Source of the DNA: JBJXGV01 sp046160485
Lineage (GTDB): Bacteria; Orphanbacterota; Orphanbacteria; JBJXGV01
Assembly (NCBI GenBank): GCA_046160485.1
Contig: JBJXGV010000072.1
Span: 62,001 to 126,000 of the forward strand
Length of the DNA stretch: 64,000 nt
Direction: 5' to 3'
Numbering within the stretch: the stretch's first letter is position 1; every line of letters starts with the position of its first letter. Made by a program: the position numbers and the translations under genes. Below, piece after piece: positions 8,520-16,639 of this stretch. The notes under the pieces were generated by a model, which had not been told where the DNA came from, ran no database searches, and was given only the letters and a program-made list of their open reading frames with translations.

Positions 8520-9653
8520 GTGCCACACCCTCGCCTCGGAGATTTGCGCCGCGAGATCGATCGCCTCAACAACGAAATTCTCAAGCTCGTGCAGGAGCGC
8601 GCGGGCGTCGTCATCGAGATCGCCGCGCTCAAGCGCGAGCAAGGTGTCGAGGGTTACGATCCGCGTCGCGAAGAGGAGATGCTCCATCGCCTCACCGCCG
8701 CATCGAACGCGCCGCTCGCCGCCGCCGACGTGAAGTCGATCTTCAAGGCGATCTTTCGAGCGTCGCTCGATATTCAGGACCGTGAAAACGAGCGGCGATT
8801 GCGCGTGAGCCGCCGCGACCTCGTCCCCGCGGACGGGATTCGCGTGCGCGATGTCGCGATCGGTCTGGGCGGAGGGCCGGTGCTCTTTGTCGGGCCTTGC
8901 GCGGTCGAGACGCCGGAGCAGATCGAAGCGATCGCCGCATATGTCGCGCGACTGCCCGGCCGCAAGATTCTCCGCGCGGGCGCGTACAAACCGCGCACGA
9001 GTCCCTACGCGTTCCAAGGGCTGCGCGACGAGGGGCTCAAGTTGCTCCGCGCGACCGCCGATCGACACGGACTCGCCGTGGTCACCGAGGTCCTCGATGT
9101 GTCTTCGCTCGATCTTGTCGCGCGCTACGCAGACATGCTGCAAGTCGGCGCGCGCAACATGTACAACACGGAATTGCTCAAGGCGCTCGGTGGCGTGGGC
9201 AAGCCGGTGCTTCTGAAGAGGGGGTTCATGGCCACGATCGAAGAGCTCTTGCTCTCCGCCGAATACATTCTCTCGGAAGGCAACGACGCGGTCGTGTTGT
9301 GCGAGCGCGGCATCCGCACGTTCGAGCGCGCCACGCGCAACACGCTCGACATCTCGGCGATTCCGCTTCTGAAGCAGGCGACGTCGCTGCCGGTCGTCGT
9401 CGACTTAAGCCACGCGCTCGGACGCAAGGACATCACGCTGCCGTGCGCGCGCGCCGCGCTCGCAGCCGGCGCCGACGGCCTCATGCTCGAGATCCACAAC
9501 GCGCCTGACCAAGCGCTCTCCGATAGCCTTCAGCAATTCACGCTCGACGAATTCTCGGCGTTCGCGGCGGAGCTTGGGATCGGAACGAGCGCGGATGTTT
9601 CGCCGTCTGTGGCTGCGACGGAGCGCGTTTCTTCGCGGGGGGCGCGCCGATGA
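8520..9653 (+). CDS. aroF: Bifunctional chorismate mutase (AroQ) / 3-deoxy-7-phosphoheptulonate synthase
   Basis: First enzyme of the shikimate pathway (phosphoenolpyruvate + erythrose 4-phosphate to DAHP) fused to an AroQ chorismate mutase. Residues 1-85 form the helical mutase (LRREIDRLNNEILKLVQER, a classic AroQ start). Residues ~100-350 form the DAHP synthase of the KDPG/DAHP type found in Bacillus and Thermotoga, with FVGPCAVET, LRAGAYKPRTSPYAFQG, VGARNMYN, LLKRGF and VDLSHALGRKD. In this arrangement the mutase part usually lets chorismate or prephenate inhibit the synthase. The start is GTG with AAAGGAG 8 nt upstream. The stop overlaps the next gene by ATGA, so translation is probably coupled. 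Confidence 0.93.
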   Translation: MPHPRLGDLRREIDRLNNEILKLVQERAGVVIEIAALKREQGVEGYDPRREEEMLHRLTAASNAPLAAADVKSIFKAIFRASLDIQDRENERRLRVSRRDLVPADGIRVRDVAIGLGGGPVLFVGPCAVETPEQIEAIAAYVARLPGRKILRAGAYKPRTSPYAFQGLRDEGLKLLRATADRHGLAVVTEVLDVSSLDLVARYADMLQVGARNMYNTELLKALGGVGKPVLLKRGFMATIEELLLSAEYILSEGNDAVVLCERGIRTFERATRNTLDISAIPLLKQATSLPVVVDLSHALGRKDITLPCARAALAAGADGLMLEIHNAPDQALSDSLQQFTLDEFSAFAAELGIGTSADVSPSVAATERVSSRGARR

Positions 9654-10396
9654 GCGCGACGCCGAGAGACGCGATCTTCGCGCGACCGCGGGGGCGCATC
9701 GACGACTTCAATTTCGGCAAGGAAACGGCAGCGGTCTTCGACGACATGCTCGGCCGCTCGGTGCCTTTCTACAACGAGATTCAGCGGATGGTCGGAGAGT
9801 TGGCCGGCGACTACGCGACCAGCGGCTCATCGATCTACGATCTCGGCTGCTCGACGTGCACGAGTTTTCTTCACCTCGGCGCCGCGATTCCGCGCGAGAC
9901 CGACGTGCGATTCGTCGGCATCGACTCCTCCACCGAGATGCTCGACATCGCGCGAAGCAAACTCACCGAGAGCGGATTCGACAGGCCGTACGAACTCGTG
10001 TGCGCCGACCTCAACGGAAGCGTGAACGTCGAGAACGCGTCGGTCGTGCTCATGGTGCTCACGCTTCAGTTCATTCGGCCGCTTTACCGCGCGCGCCTGA
10101 TTCGCAGCATCCGCGAGGGCATGACCGAGAACGGCTGCCTCATCCTCGTCGAAAAGGTTCTCGGCGAGAACTCGACGTTCAATCGTCTCTTCATCAAGCA
10201 CTACTACGAGATGAAGAAAGCGAACGGGTACACGGAACTCGAGATCGCGCAGAAGCGCGAGGCGCTCGAGAACGTGCTCGTGCCGTACCGGCTCGAAGAG
10301 AACCGCGAGCTGTTGCGCAGCGAAGGCTTCCAGCACGTCGACGTCTTCTTCAAGTGGTACAACTTCTGCGCAATCGTCGCGATGAAGTCGGCGTGA
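9650..10396 (+). CDS. cmoA: Carboxy-S-adenosyl-L-methionine synthase
   Basis: CmoA converts SAM and prephenate to carboxy-SAM, the donor used by CmoB to make 5-oxyacetyl-uridine at position 34 of tRNAs. The 248-residue protein matches over its length: DDFNFGKETAAVFDDML at the N terminus, the SAM site IYDLGCSTCTS, VGIDSSTEMLD and FIKHYYEMKKANGYTELEIAQKREALENV. It overlaps the DAHP synthase/chorismate mutase gene by 4 bp; prephenate, the co-substrate, comes from chorismate mutase, so the pairing makes metabolic sense. No cmoB lies in the window. Confidence 0.92.
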   Translation: MSATPRDAIFARPRGRIDDFNFGKETAAVFDDMLGRSVPFYNEIQRMVGELAGDYATSGSSIYDLGCSTCTSFLHLGAAIPRETDVRFVGIDSSTEMLDIARSKLTESGFDRPYELVCADLNGSVNVENASVVLMVLTLQFIRPLYRARLIRSIREGMTENGCLILVEKVLGENSTFNRLFIKHYYEMKKANGYTELEIAQKREALENVLVPYRLEENRELLRSEGFQHVDVFFKWYNFCAIVAMKSA

Positions 10397-11193
10397 CCCA
10401 GGACGCGGCGCCGAGCGCCGTCAGCGATGTCGCGAGCGGCGCGACGAATGACACCGCGTTTCGGGATACGATCGTTCGAATCGGAAACCTCTTCTTCAAG
10501 ATCCGCAACGCGCTCTTCCCGATCGTGTTCATCGTGATCGCGCTCGCGACCAGGCCGCTGCCGTTTCTCGGGAGCGAGGCGCGCGACCCGTGGCTCGACG
10601 CGTTCGGCATTGCGATCGCGCTCTCGGGGCAGGCGCTGCGCGGCCTCGTCATCGGCCTCGCCTACATCGGCCGCGGCGGCAAGGACAAGAAAGTGTACGC
10701 GGAGACGCTCGTGCAGGACGGCATCTTCGCGCACTCGCGCAATCCGCTCTACGTCGGCAACATCCTCGTCTTCCTCGGCCTCTTCGTCGTGCTCAACTCG
10801 ACGATCGGTTATCTCGTCGGCATTCCGTTCTTCTTCTTCGCGTACTACGCGATCGTTCTCGCCGAGGAGGATTTTCTCGGACGGAAGTTCGGCGGCGAGT
10901 ACGCGGCGTACCGCGCACGCGTGCCGCGCTACCTGCCGACGCTCGACGGTCTCGGTGAGACGATCCACAGCATGAAGTTCGATTGGAGGCGCCTGATTCG
11001 TAAGGAATACGGATCGACGTTTACGTGGATCACGACGGCGTTCGCGCTTCTGCTCTGGGAGCGCTTCGTGTGGCGCGGCGCGGCGGGCGCCGGGCCGCTC
11101 GTCGCGCCGATAGCGGCCGCGTGGGTCGCGCTCATCGCCGGCTACGCCACCGCGCGCTTCCTCAAAAAGACGGGCCGCCTCCAAACAACGTAG
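10393..11193 (+). CDS. Membrane methyltransferase of the isoprenylcysteine carboxylmethyltransferase / phospholipid methyltransferase family
   Basis: A 266-residue protein with about five hydrophobic segments. The family core is clear: VYAETLVQDGIFAHSRNPLYVGNILVFLG, followed by EEDFLGRKFGGEYAAYRARVPRYLP. In this superfamily the RNPxY and E-x-Y blocks bind SAM at the membrane face; substrates range from prenylated cysteine to phospholipids, so the real substrate cannot be told. The start is GTG, whose last two bases are shared with the cmoA stop (GTGA). The C terminus adds two more helices after the catalytic core, longer than the minimal family. Confidence 0.85.
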   Translation: MTQDAAPSAVSDVASGATNDTAFRDTIVRIGNLFFKIRNALFPIVFIVIALATRPLPFLGSEARDPWLDAFGIAIALSGQALRGLVIGLAYIGRGGKDKKVYAETLVQDGIFAHSRNPLYVGNILVFLGLFVVLNSTIGYLVGIPFFFFAYYAIVLAEEDFLGRKFGGEYAAYRARVPRYLPTLDGLGETIHSMKFDWRRLIRKEYGSTFTWITTAFALLLWERFVWRGAAGAGPLVAPIAAAWVALIAGYATARFLKKTGRLQTT

Positions 11194-11248
11194 TCGCGCC
11201 CGCGTCGCGATTGCATCAAACCGCTATACCGATGTACAGTCACCGACC

Positions 11249-12358
11249 ATGCGACCCGATGACGAGCGAGACGCGGGGCTCCGACCGGCGGTAACGAAGG
11301 GGCGCGGCGCAGTCTCGAACCCTGCCGGGCGCTTCGAGCCGTTCCAGACCGCCGAATTCGACGATGGCTGGACGGCGCCCGGGGACGACGAGAGCGGCGC
11401 GGAGCCTCGAATCCCGACGACCGTTCTCATCGACGCCACGAAAAGCGTGCTCGTCCGCAACGAATCCCCCGACGTTCCGTTCGAGCTTTCGATCAATCCG
11501 TATCGCGGCTGCGAGCACGGTTGTGTCTACTGCTTCGCGCGGCCGTCGCACGCGTACCTCGGGATGTCGCCCGGGCTCGACTTCGAGACGAGGCTTCTCG
11601 CAAAACCGCGGGCCGCGGAGCTGCTCGACGCCGAGTTGCGGCGGCCGCGATACGCGTGCCGCGTCATCGCGATGGGAACGAACACCGATCCATATCAACC
11701 CACCGAGCGACGCCTCCGCATCACGCGGCAGATTCTCGAGACGCTCGCGCGTTTCCGGAATCCGGTGTCGATCGTCACGAAGTCGGACCTCGTGCTGCGC
11801 GACATCGACATCCTGCGCGAGATGGCAGCGGAGAACCTTGCCGAGGTTTCGCTTTCGGTGACGACGCTCGATCGCGAGCTGGCGCGGCGGATGGAGCCGC
11901 GCGCGGCGACACCCGAGCGGCGCATCGCCGCGATTCGCGCACTTCGCGACGCGGGCATCCCCGCCGGTGTTCTCGTCGCGCCCATCATTCCGGCGCTGAA
12001 CGATTGCGATCTCGAGAAGATTCTCGAAGCGTGCGCGGGCGCCGGTGCGCAGTGGGCCGCGTACGTGATTCTGCGGCTTCCGCTCGAGCTGAAGCAGCTT
12101 TTCGAGGAGTGGCTCGCGGCGAATTTTCCGGAGAAGGCCGCGCACGTGCTGAGGCTCGTTCGCGAAATGCGCGGCGGCGAACTCTATCAGCCGAAGTTCG
12201 GCGAGCGCATGACGGGGACCGGCCCCGTCGCGGCGCTCATCGCGCGCCGCTTCGGCGCCGCGCGCGCGCGGCTCGGCTTCGGCGGCGAGCCCGCGCTCGA
12301 CACGACACGGTTTCGCAGACCCGGCAAGCGGGGCGAAACTCTGCCGCTCGGCTTTTGA
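11249..12358 (+). CDS. PA0069-family radical SAM protein
   Basis: A 369-residue radical SAM enzyme with the cluster motif CEHGCVYC (residues ~91-98) preceded by SINPYRGC and followed by FARPSHAYLGMSPGLDF. GTNTDPYQPTERRLRITR and VSIVTKSDLVLRDIDIL are typical of the PA0069/Rv2578c group, distantly related to spore photoproduct lyase. The substrate is unknown. It is likely cytoplasmic. The ATG is only about 55 bp after the methyltransferase gene, so co-transcription is possible, although TATACC at 11225-11230 could be part of its own promoter. Confidence 0.87.
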   Translation: MRPDDERDAGLRPAVTKGRGAVSNPAGRFEPFQTAEFDDGWTAPGDDESGAEPRIPTTVLIDATKSVLVRNESPDVPFELSINPYRGCEHGCVYCFARPSHAYLGMSPGLDFETRLLAKPRAAELLDAELRRPRYACRVIAMGTNTDPYQPTERRLRITRQILETLARFRNPVSIVTKSDLVLRDIDILREMAAENLAEVSLSVTTLDRELARRMEPRAATPERRIAAIRALRDAGIPAGVLVAPIIPALNDCDLEKILEACAGAGAQWAAYVILRLPLELKQLFEEWLAANFPEKAAHVLRLVREMRGGELYQPKFGERMTGTGPVAALIARRFGAARARLGFGGEPALDTTRFRRPGKRGETLPLGF

Positions 12359-12538
12359 GGCGGGCTAGCGACACGGCGCAACGATCGCGTGCGTGCCGCA
12401 AGCGATCCGGAAGCGGCGCGCGCCAACACACGTTGACTCCGCACGCGCGCGGCTGACGCACACCGTGCGCGCGCGCAGCGCGAACTCGCGCGCCCGCAAC
12501 GAACGCCTGCGCGCACGAATCGTGCAGTCCCGCGCCGC

Positions 12539-13273
12539 GTGGCTCGCATCGTTCTCGCGTCGATCGTCATCGCAATCCTACTCCTCGCGCGCGGGCGCTC
12601 GGCGCGCGCGCGGCAACTCGCACTCCACGATCATCCCGCGATCGCGGCGCTCCGCGCGACGCGCGGCCGCGCTACCGTTTTCATTCCCGGCTCACGCGAC
12701 CTCGACGACATGCAGACGCTCGCCGGGTTGTCGCTCCTCGAATCGGTCGTGGCGCACGATACCGCTCGCGAAACACGGGTGACGATGCTGGCCTCGCACC
12801 CGCTCGTGGCGGCCGCGTCGCGCGATTGGCTTTCGTGCGGCGACGACGCCGTTTTCTCGTCGAGCGATCCCCTTGGATTCGCGATGAGCGCCGCGAGCCG
12901 GATTCGGCGGCAACGCCCTGGGCTCTGCGTTGCCTCGGGCGGCTTCTCCAGCGAGGCGCTTCTCATCGCGGACGCGGCGGACGTGTCGGACACGAACCTC
13001 GTCTGCGGAACGGCCGATCTCGTCGCGGTGCCCGCGCTGATTCTCGCGACCGACGCGATTCTCGTCGGCGAGGAGATCTACGCGGCGAGCGCGATCGTGC
13101 CCGATTCGCGCAGACGCCGTGCGATGCTGCACGGACACGACGCGTGCCGCGCCCTGGTGATCGCGATCATCGTCGTCCTCGTTCTCGCCGACTGGCTCGC
13201 CGCGGTCACGGGAAGCCCGACGATTCGCTCGATTGCCGCCGTGCTCGCGTCCCCTTTTGGCGGCGGGATATGA
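12539..13273 (+). CDS. DUF6754-like membrane protein, first gene of a four-gene coupled cluster
   Basis: The 244-residue protein has an N-terminal hydrophobic segment (residues ~3-18), a soluble alpha/beta domain (~30-190) and a C-terminal helix (~203-222). The soluble part (TVFIPGSRDLDDMQTLAGL, GLCVASGGFSSEALLIADAA, DAILVGEEIYAASAIVPD) matches what I recall of DUF6754 membrane proteins, which have no known function. The regular beta-alpha pattern suggests a nucleotide- or ligand-binding fold, but no catalytic motif is clear. The start is GTG and is uncertain, because the 180 bp upstream hold no obvious Shine-Dalgarno. The stop overlaps the next gene (ATGA), and all four genes are linked this way. 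Confidence 0.65.
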   Translation: MARIVLASIVIAILLLARGRSARARQLALHDHPAIAALRATRGRATVFIPGSRDLDDMQTLAGLSLLESVVAHDTARETRVTMLASHPLVAAASRDWLSCGDDAVFSSSDPLGFAMSAASRIRRQRPGLCVASGGFSSEALLIADAADVSDTNLVCGTADLVAVPALILATDAILVGEEIYAASAIVPDSRRRRAMLHGHDACRALVIAIIVVLVLADWLAAVTGSPTIRSIAAVLASPFGGGI

Positions 13274-13953
13274 AGCCGTCGTTCGGCTCCGCCACGACCT
13301 CGGCGCTGTCGCTCATGGCGTTGGGCGTCGGCGCCGTCCTCGTCGCCGGCGGGCTCTGGCCTGGCGAGCCCCGCACGAGCATCGACGGGCGCCTCTCGAT
13401 CTGGTTCGACATCCTCGCCGCGTTCGCGTTCGTCGCGGGTGGCCGCAGCATCGTGGCGCGGCACGCGGTCAAGATCGCCGCCCGCGAAGCCGGGTGGCGT
13501 TACTCCGCGATCGCCGTCACGGCTTTCCTCGTCACGCTTTCTGCCGGCCTGTTCAAGCTCGGCGCGCCGTCATGGGAGACACCGCTTTCCGACGCGAGAA
13601 CCTGGTTTCGCGCGTTGACCGACGGCGTGTACGCACCCGTGCAGTCGGCGCTCGCCATCGTCGTCGCGTTCGCGCTGATATTCGCGCTCCATCGCGCGGC
13701 GCGGCGGCGCGCGCGGGCGCTGTGGCCGATGCTCGCGTGTGCGCTCTGCGTCGTCGCCGCGAACACGCCGCTTTCGCTCATCCGCGACGACGGCGCACAC
13801 GCTCCCGCACGCGCGCGAGCGTTCGCGGGCGCCGCATACGAAATGCTCGCGGCGATCGGTACCGGGGCCCAACGCGCGCTCATGATCGGAATCGCGATCG
13901 GCGCCGTCGCGCTCGCGCTCCGCGTTCTGCTTCGCCTCGACAGGCCGGCGTGA
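13270..13953 (+). CDS. Conserved multi-pass membrane protein, second gene of the DUF6754 cluster
   Basis: A 227-residue hydrophobic protein with about six predicted membrane helices (around residues 10-28, 40-56, 76-94, 120-142, 152-170 and 200-220). It shows no recognised enzyme motif. The loop DARTWFRALTDGVYAPVQS between helices 3 and 4 is the longest polar stretch. ATG overlaps the DUF6754 stop by 4 bp, and the stop overlaps the next GTG by 4 bp, so the four proteins are probably made in fixed ratio and form a membrane complex. Function unknown. Confidence 0.6.
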   Translation: MKPSFGSATTSALSLMALGVGAVLVAGGLWPGEPRTSIDGRLSIWFDILAAFAFVAGGRSIVARHAVKIAAREAGWRYSAIAVTAFLVTLSAGLFKLGAPSWETPLSDARTWFRALTDGVYAPVQSALAIVVAFALIFALHRAARRRARALWPMLACALCVVAANTPLSLIRDDGAHAPARARAFAGAAYEMLAAIGTGAQRALMIGIAIGAVALALRVLLRLDRPA

Positions 13954-14792
13954 CACGATCGCGCCGCGCCATCGCGCTCTTCGTCGCCGCGGCCGCGCTC
14001 GCGCCGTACGGCCTCGGCGCGCGCGCGCCGAAAACCGCGAGTCGCGCCTCCGCGCTCTTCGATCTCATCGAAGCGCTTCCCGCCGGCGCGCGCGTCCTCG
14101 TCTCGTTCGACTACTCGCCGGCGTTCGCGGCCGAGTGTCAGCCCGCGGCCGACGCCATTCTCTGGCATCTCTTCGCGCGCGGATGCCGCGCGTACCTGAT
14201 GACGCTCTGGCCGGCGGGCGAGGACGCGGCTGCGCGCACGCTCGAGCGCGTCCTCGCCGACGGGCTCGCGCAGAAGCAATACGCACGCGACTACATCGTG
14301 CTCGGGCTCAAACCGGGCGGCGTCGGGGCGATCAACGCGCTCGCGCGCGACTTGCGAGCGTTCGTCACCGCGGACGCGGCGGGCGCCGTGATCGACGAGT
14401 TCGAGATGACGAATGGAATTGCGCGCCTTGCGGATTTCGATCTCGTCGTCACGATCAGCGCCGGCGAACCGGGGGCGAAGGAGTGGGCCCAGTGCGCGGG
14501 AAGCCTCGCGGGCGCGCGCGTGGCGGCCGCGGTCGCCGCGATCGACGCGCCGGCGCTTCTGCCCTATGTGCCCGGCCAGATCGCGGCACTCTCGATCGGC
14601 ATTCTTGGCGCGGCGCGCCACGAGAGCGCGCTCTCCGCGCGATACGCAACGCGAAACAACGGCCCGTCGCGCTCGCGGGCGGCGTCGCAGTCCGCGCTCC
14701 ACGCCGCGATCGTCGCACTCACCGCAAGCGGCGCGGTCGCCGCCGCGCGCAGGCGGGGCCAGCGCCCCGGGCGCCGCGACGATCGCTCATGA
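13950..14792 (+). CDS. Membrane-anchored protein of unknown function, third gene of the DUF6754 cluster
   Basis: A 280-residue protein with an N-terminal hydrophobic segment (residues ~6-24) that is either a signal peptide or an anchor. A soluble domain follows (VLVSFDYSPAFAAECQPAADAILWHLF, RAYLMTLWPAGEDAA, YARDYIVLGLKPGGVGAI, DFDLVVTISAGEPGAKEW). The pattern resembles conserved hypothetical proteins found next to DUF6754 genes as far as I remember; no enzyme assignment is possible. The C-terminal 50 residues are low-complexity Arg/Ala/Ser. The start is GTG within the preceding stop (GTGA), and its stop overlaps the next ATG. Confidence 0.6.
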   Translation: MTRSRRAIALFVAAAALAPYGLGARAPKTASRASALFDLIEALPAGARVLVSFDYSPAFAAECQPAADAILWHLFARGCRAYLMTLWPAGEDAAARTLERVLADGLAQKQYARDYIVLGLKPGGVGAINALARDLRAFVTADAAGAVIDEFEMTNGIARLADFDLVVTISAGEPGAKEWAQCAGSLAGARVAAAVAAIDAPALLPYVPGQIAALSIGILGAARHESALSARYATRNNGPSRSRAASQSALHAAIVALTASGAVAAARRRGQRPGRRDDRS

Positions 14793-15466
14793 TCTCCGCC
14801 GACGCCGTCGTCGCGTGGGTCGGCGCGCTTCTGGCGCTCATGACGTTGAGTGCGCTCTGGGGCGACTCGCCGCTCTGTAAACTCGCCGAGCATCTCTTTG
14901 TCGGCGTCTCGGCGGCGTATTGGATGAGCGTGGCGTTCTGGTCGACAATCGTTCCCAACCTTCTCGGCCGCATCTACCCGCCGCTCTTGCGCGCGATCTT
15001 CCCGACCGTCCCGGAGTGTGAAGCCGATCTCTCGCTCGTCGCGCCGCTCGTGCTCGGCCTTCTCCTCTCGGTGCCGCTGCCGGCCCGCGCGCACGCGCTC
15101 CGCCGCATTCCGATCGCATTCGCGGTCGCGTACTCCGCCGGCGCCGCGATCCCGCGTTTTCTTCGCGCCGATTTCATCGCGCAGATCGAGGCCGTCTCTT
15201 CGCCGATCGTCGTTCGCGTCGACGGCACGGTCGATGGCGCCGCGACGGGGTACCAGATCGCCGGCACCGCCGCGACAATCGCCGCGCTCTTCGGGACGTT
15301 TCTGTACAGGCGTGAGCTTCGCGCGATGGACGTTCTGCGGCGCGCGGGCCGAGCGGCGATTGCGATCGGATTCGGCGTCGCAATCGGCTACATGATCGTC
15401 TCGCGCGCGTCGGTTCTTGCGAGCGGCGCCGAATCACTGGTGGCGTTCGCGCGCGAGCGATTATGA
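14789..15466 (+). CDS. Multi-pass membrane protein, fourth gene of the DUF6754 cluster
   Basis: A 225-residue protein with about six membrane helices. The N-terminal block WVGALLALMTLSALW, then CKLAEHLFVGVSAAYWMSVAFW, is the most distinctive part and has the look of a conserved family. The region DGTVDGAATGYQIAG, between helices 4 and 5, may be exposed on the outer face. It begins with ATG inside the previous stop (ATGA) and ends the cluster. No terminator is obvious before the convergent corA gene about 50 bp away. Function unknown. Confidence 0.6.
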   Translation: MISADAVVAWVGALLALMTLSALWGDSPLCKLAEHLFVGVSAAYWMSVAFWSTIVPNLLGRIYPPLLRAIFPTVPECEADLSLVAPLVLGLLLSVPLPARAHALRRIPIAFAVAYSAGAAIPRFLRADFIAQIEAVSSPIVVRVDGTVDGAATGYQIAGTAATIAALFGTFLYRRELRAMDVLRRAGRAAIAIGFGVAIGYMIVSRASVLASGAESLVAFARERL

Positions 15467-15517
15467 CCGAGCGGTGCGCGACGAGGCGAGTCACAGCGCG
15501 CACTTCCGCGCCGGCCG

Positions 15518-16612
15518 TTACATCCAACCCTTCCGCTTGAAGTAGGCGACAAGCCCCACCGCAATCAGCGCCATGAGCCCGAGCGAAACCGGGTACCCGT
15601 AGCGCCACCCCAGCTCCGGCATGTTCCAGATCGAGGCCGAACGATCGAAATTCATCCCGTAGATGCCCGCGACAAAGCTGAGCGGAATGAAAATCGTCGT
15701 GATGACCGTGAGCACCTTCATGATCTCGTTCATGCGATTGCTCGCGCTCGACAGATGAAGATCGACGAGATCCGATCCGAGTTCGCGCTGCATCTCGACG
15801 AGTTCGATGATTCGAAGCGTGTGATCGTAGCAGTCACGCAGATAGATCCGCGTGTCGGCCGTGAAGAAACACTGCTCGTCGCGCAAGAGCGAGTTGAGCG
15901 CGTCGCGCTGCGGCCACAAGAGCCGCCGGAAGGTCTGCAGCTCGCGTTTGATCGCGTGGACGCGTGCGATCGCGTCGCTCGACGGCTTCGCGAGGATCTC
16001 GTCCTCGAGCGCCTCGAGCCGCTCGCCGTGCTGCTCGATCACCGGGAAATACGCGTCGACGATCGCGTCGAGGAGCGCGTACGCGAGGTAGTCGGGGCCC
16101 GCGGCGCGAATGCGACCGCCCACGAGGCGAATCCGATCGCGCACCGCGCCGAAGCAATCCCCCGCGCGCTCCTGAAACGTCAGCACGTAATTCTTCCCGA
16201 GAAAGATGCTGATCTGTTCCGTCTCGAGGCATTCGCCGAGTGTGACCTCGCGCGCGACGATGTACGTGTGATCGCCGTACTGCTCGACCTTCGGCCGCTG
16301 GTGCGTGTTGATTACGTCTTCGAGCGCGAGCCGGTGAAGTCCGAAGATCTCGCCGAGCTTCGCGATCGTCGCGGCGTCGCCGAGGCCGTCGACGTTGACC
16401 CAGGTGACGGGCTGCGCGCCCAGATGCTGGCGAATCGACCCCAGATCGCCGATCGGAACCTCGACGAGGCTGTCCGGGCCGTACGCGATCACGTGGACTT
16501 CGGGATGCGGCGCCTCGGGATCCGCCGCGAGCAAACCGGGCGACGCACCCGGACGATTCGCCGGCTTCGAGCGTCCGCCTCTGCGCGTGCGCTTCTCTTT
16601 GTGTTTCGACAT
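15518..16612 (-). CDS. corA: Magnesium/cobalt transporter CorA
   Basis: A 364-residue CorA-type divalent cation channel. The large N-terminal cytoplasmic domain (TWVNVDGLGD, LEDVINTHQRPKVEQYGDHTYIV) is followed by the long stalk helix and two C-terminal helices. The signature YGMNF follows the first helix and forms the selectivity filter; the C terminus (AYFKRKGWM) is the usual basic end. A Lys/Arg-rich extension precedes the domain. AAAGGAGG stands 5 nt before the ATG. The gap to the preceding minus-strand gene is only 27 bp, so corA is probably the last gene of the long operon that starts near 24179. Confidence 0.95.
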   Translation of the reverse strand: MSKHKEKRTRRGGRSKPANRPGASPGLLAADPEAPHPEVHVIAYGPDSLVEVPIGDLGSIRQHLGAQPVTWVNVDGLGDAATIAKLGEIFGLHRLALEDVINTHQRPKVEQYGDHTYIVAREVTLGECLETEQISIFLGKNYVLTFQERAGDCFGAVRDRIRLVGGRIRAAGPDYLAYALLDAIVDAYFPVIEQHGERLEALEDEILAKPSSDAIARVHAIKRELQTFRRLLWPQRDALNSLLRDEQCFFTADTRIYLRDCYDHTLRIIELVEMQRELGSDLVDLHLSSASNRMNEIMKVLTVITTIFIPLSFVAGIYGMNFDRSASIWNMPELGWRYGYPVSLGLMALIAVGLVAYFKRKGWM

Positions 16613-16639
16613 CGGCGCCTCCTTTACGCGCTCGCTATT

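Noticed and set aside
8520..11193. Possible complete cmo5U pathway
   Set aside because: cmoA is clear, but the following gene is a membrane ICMT/PEMT-type methyltransferase and not CmoB.
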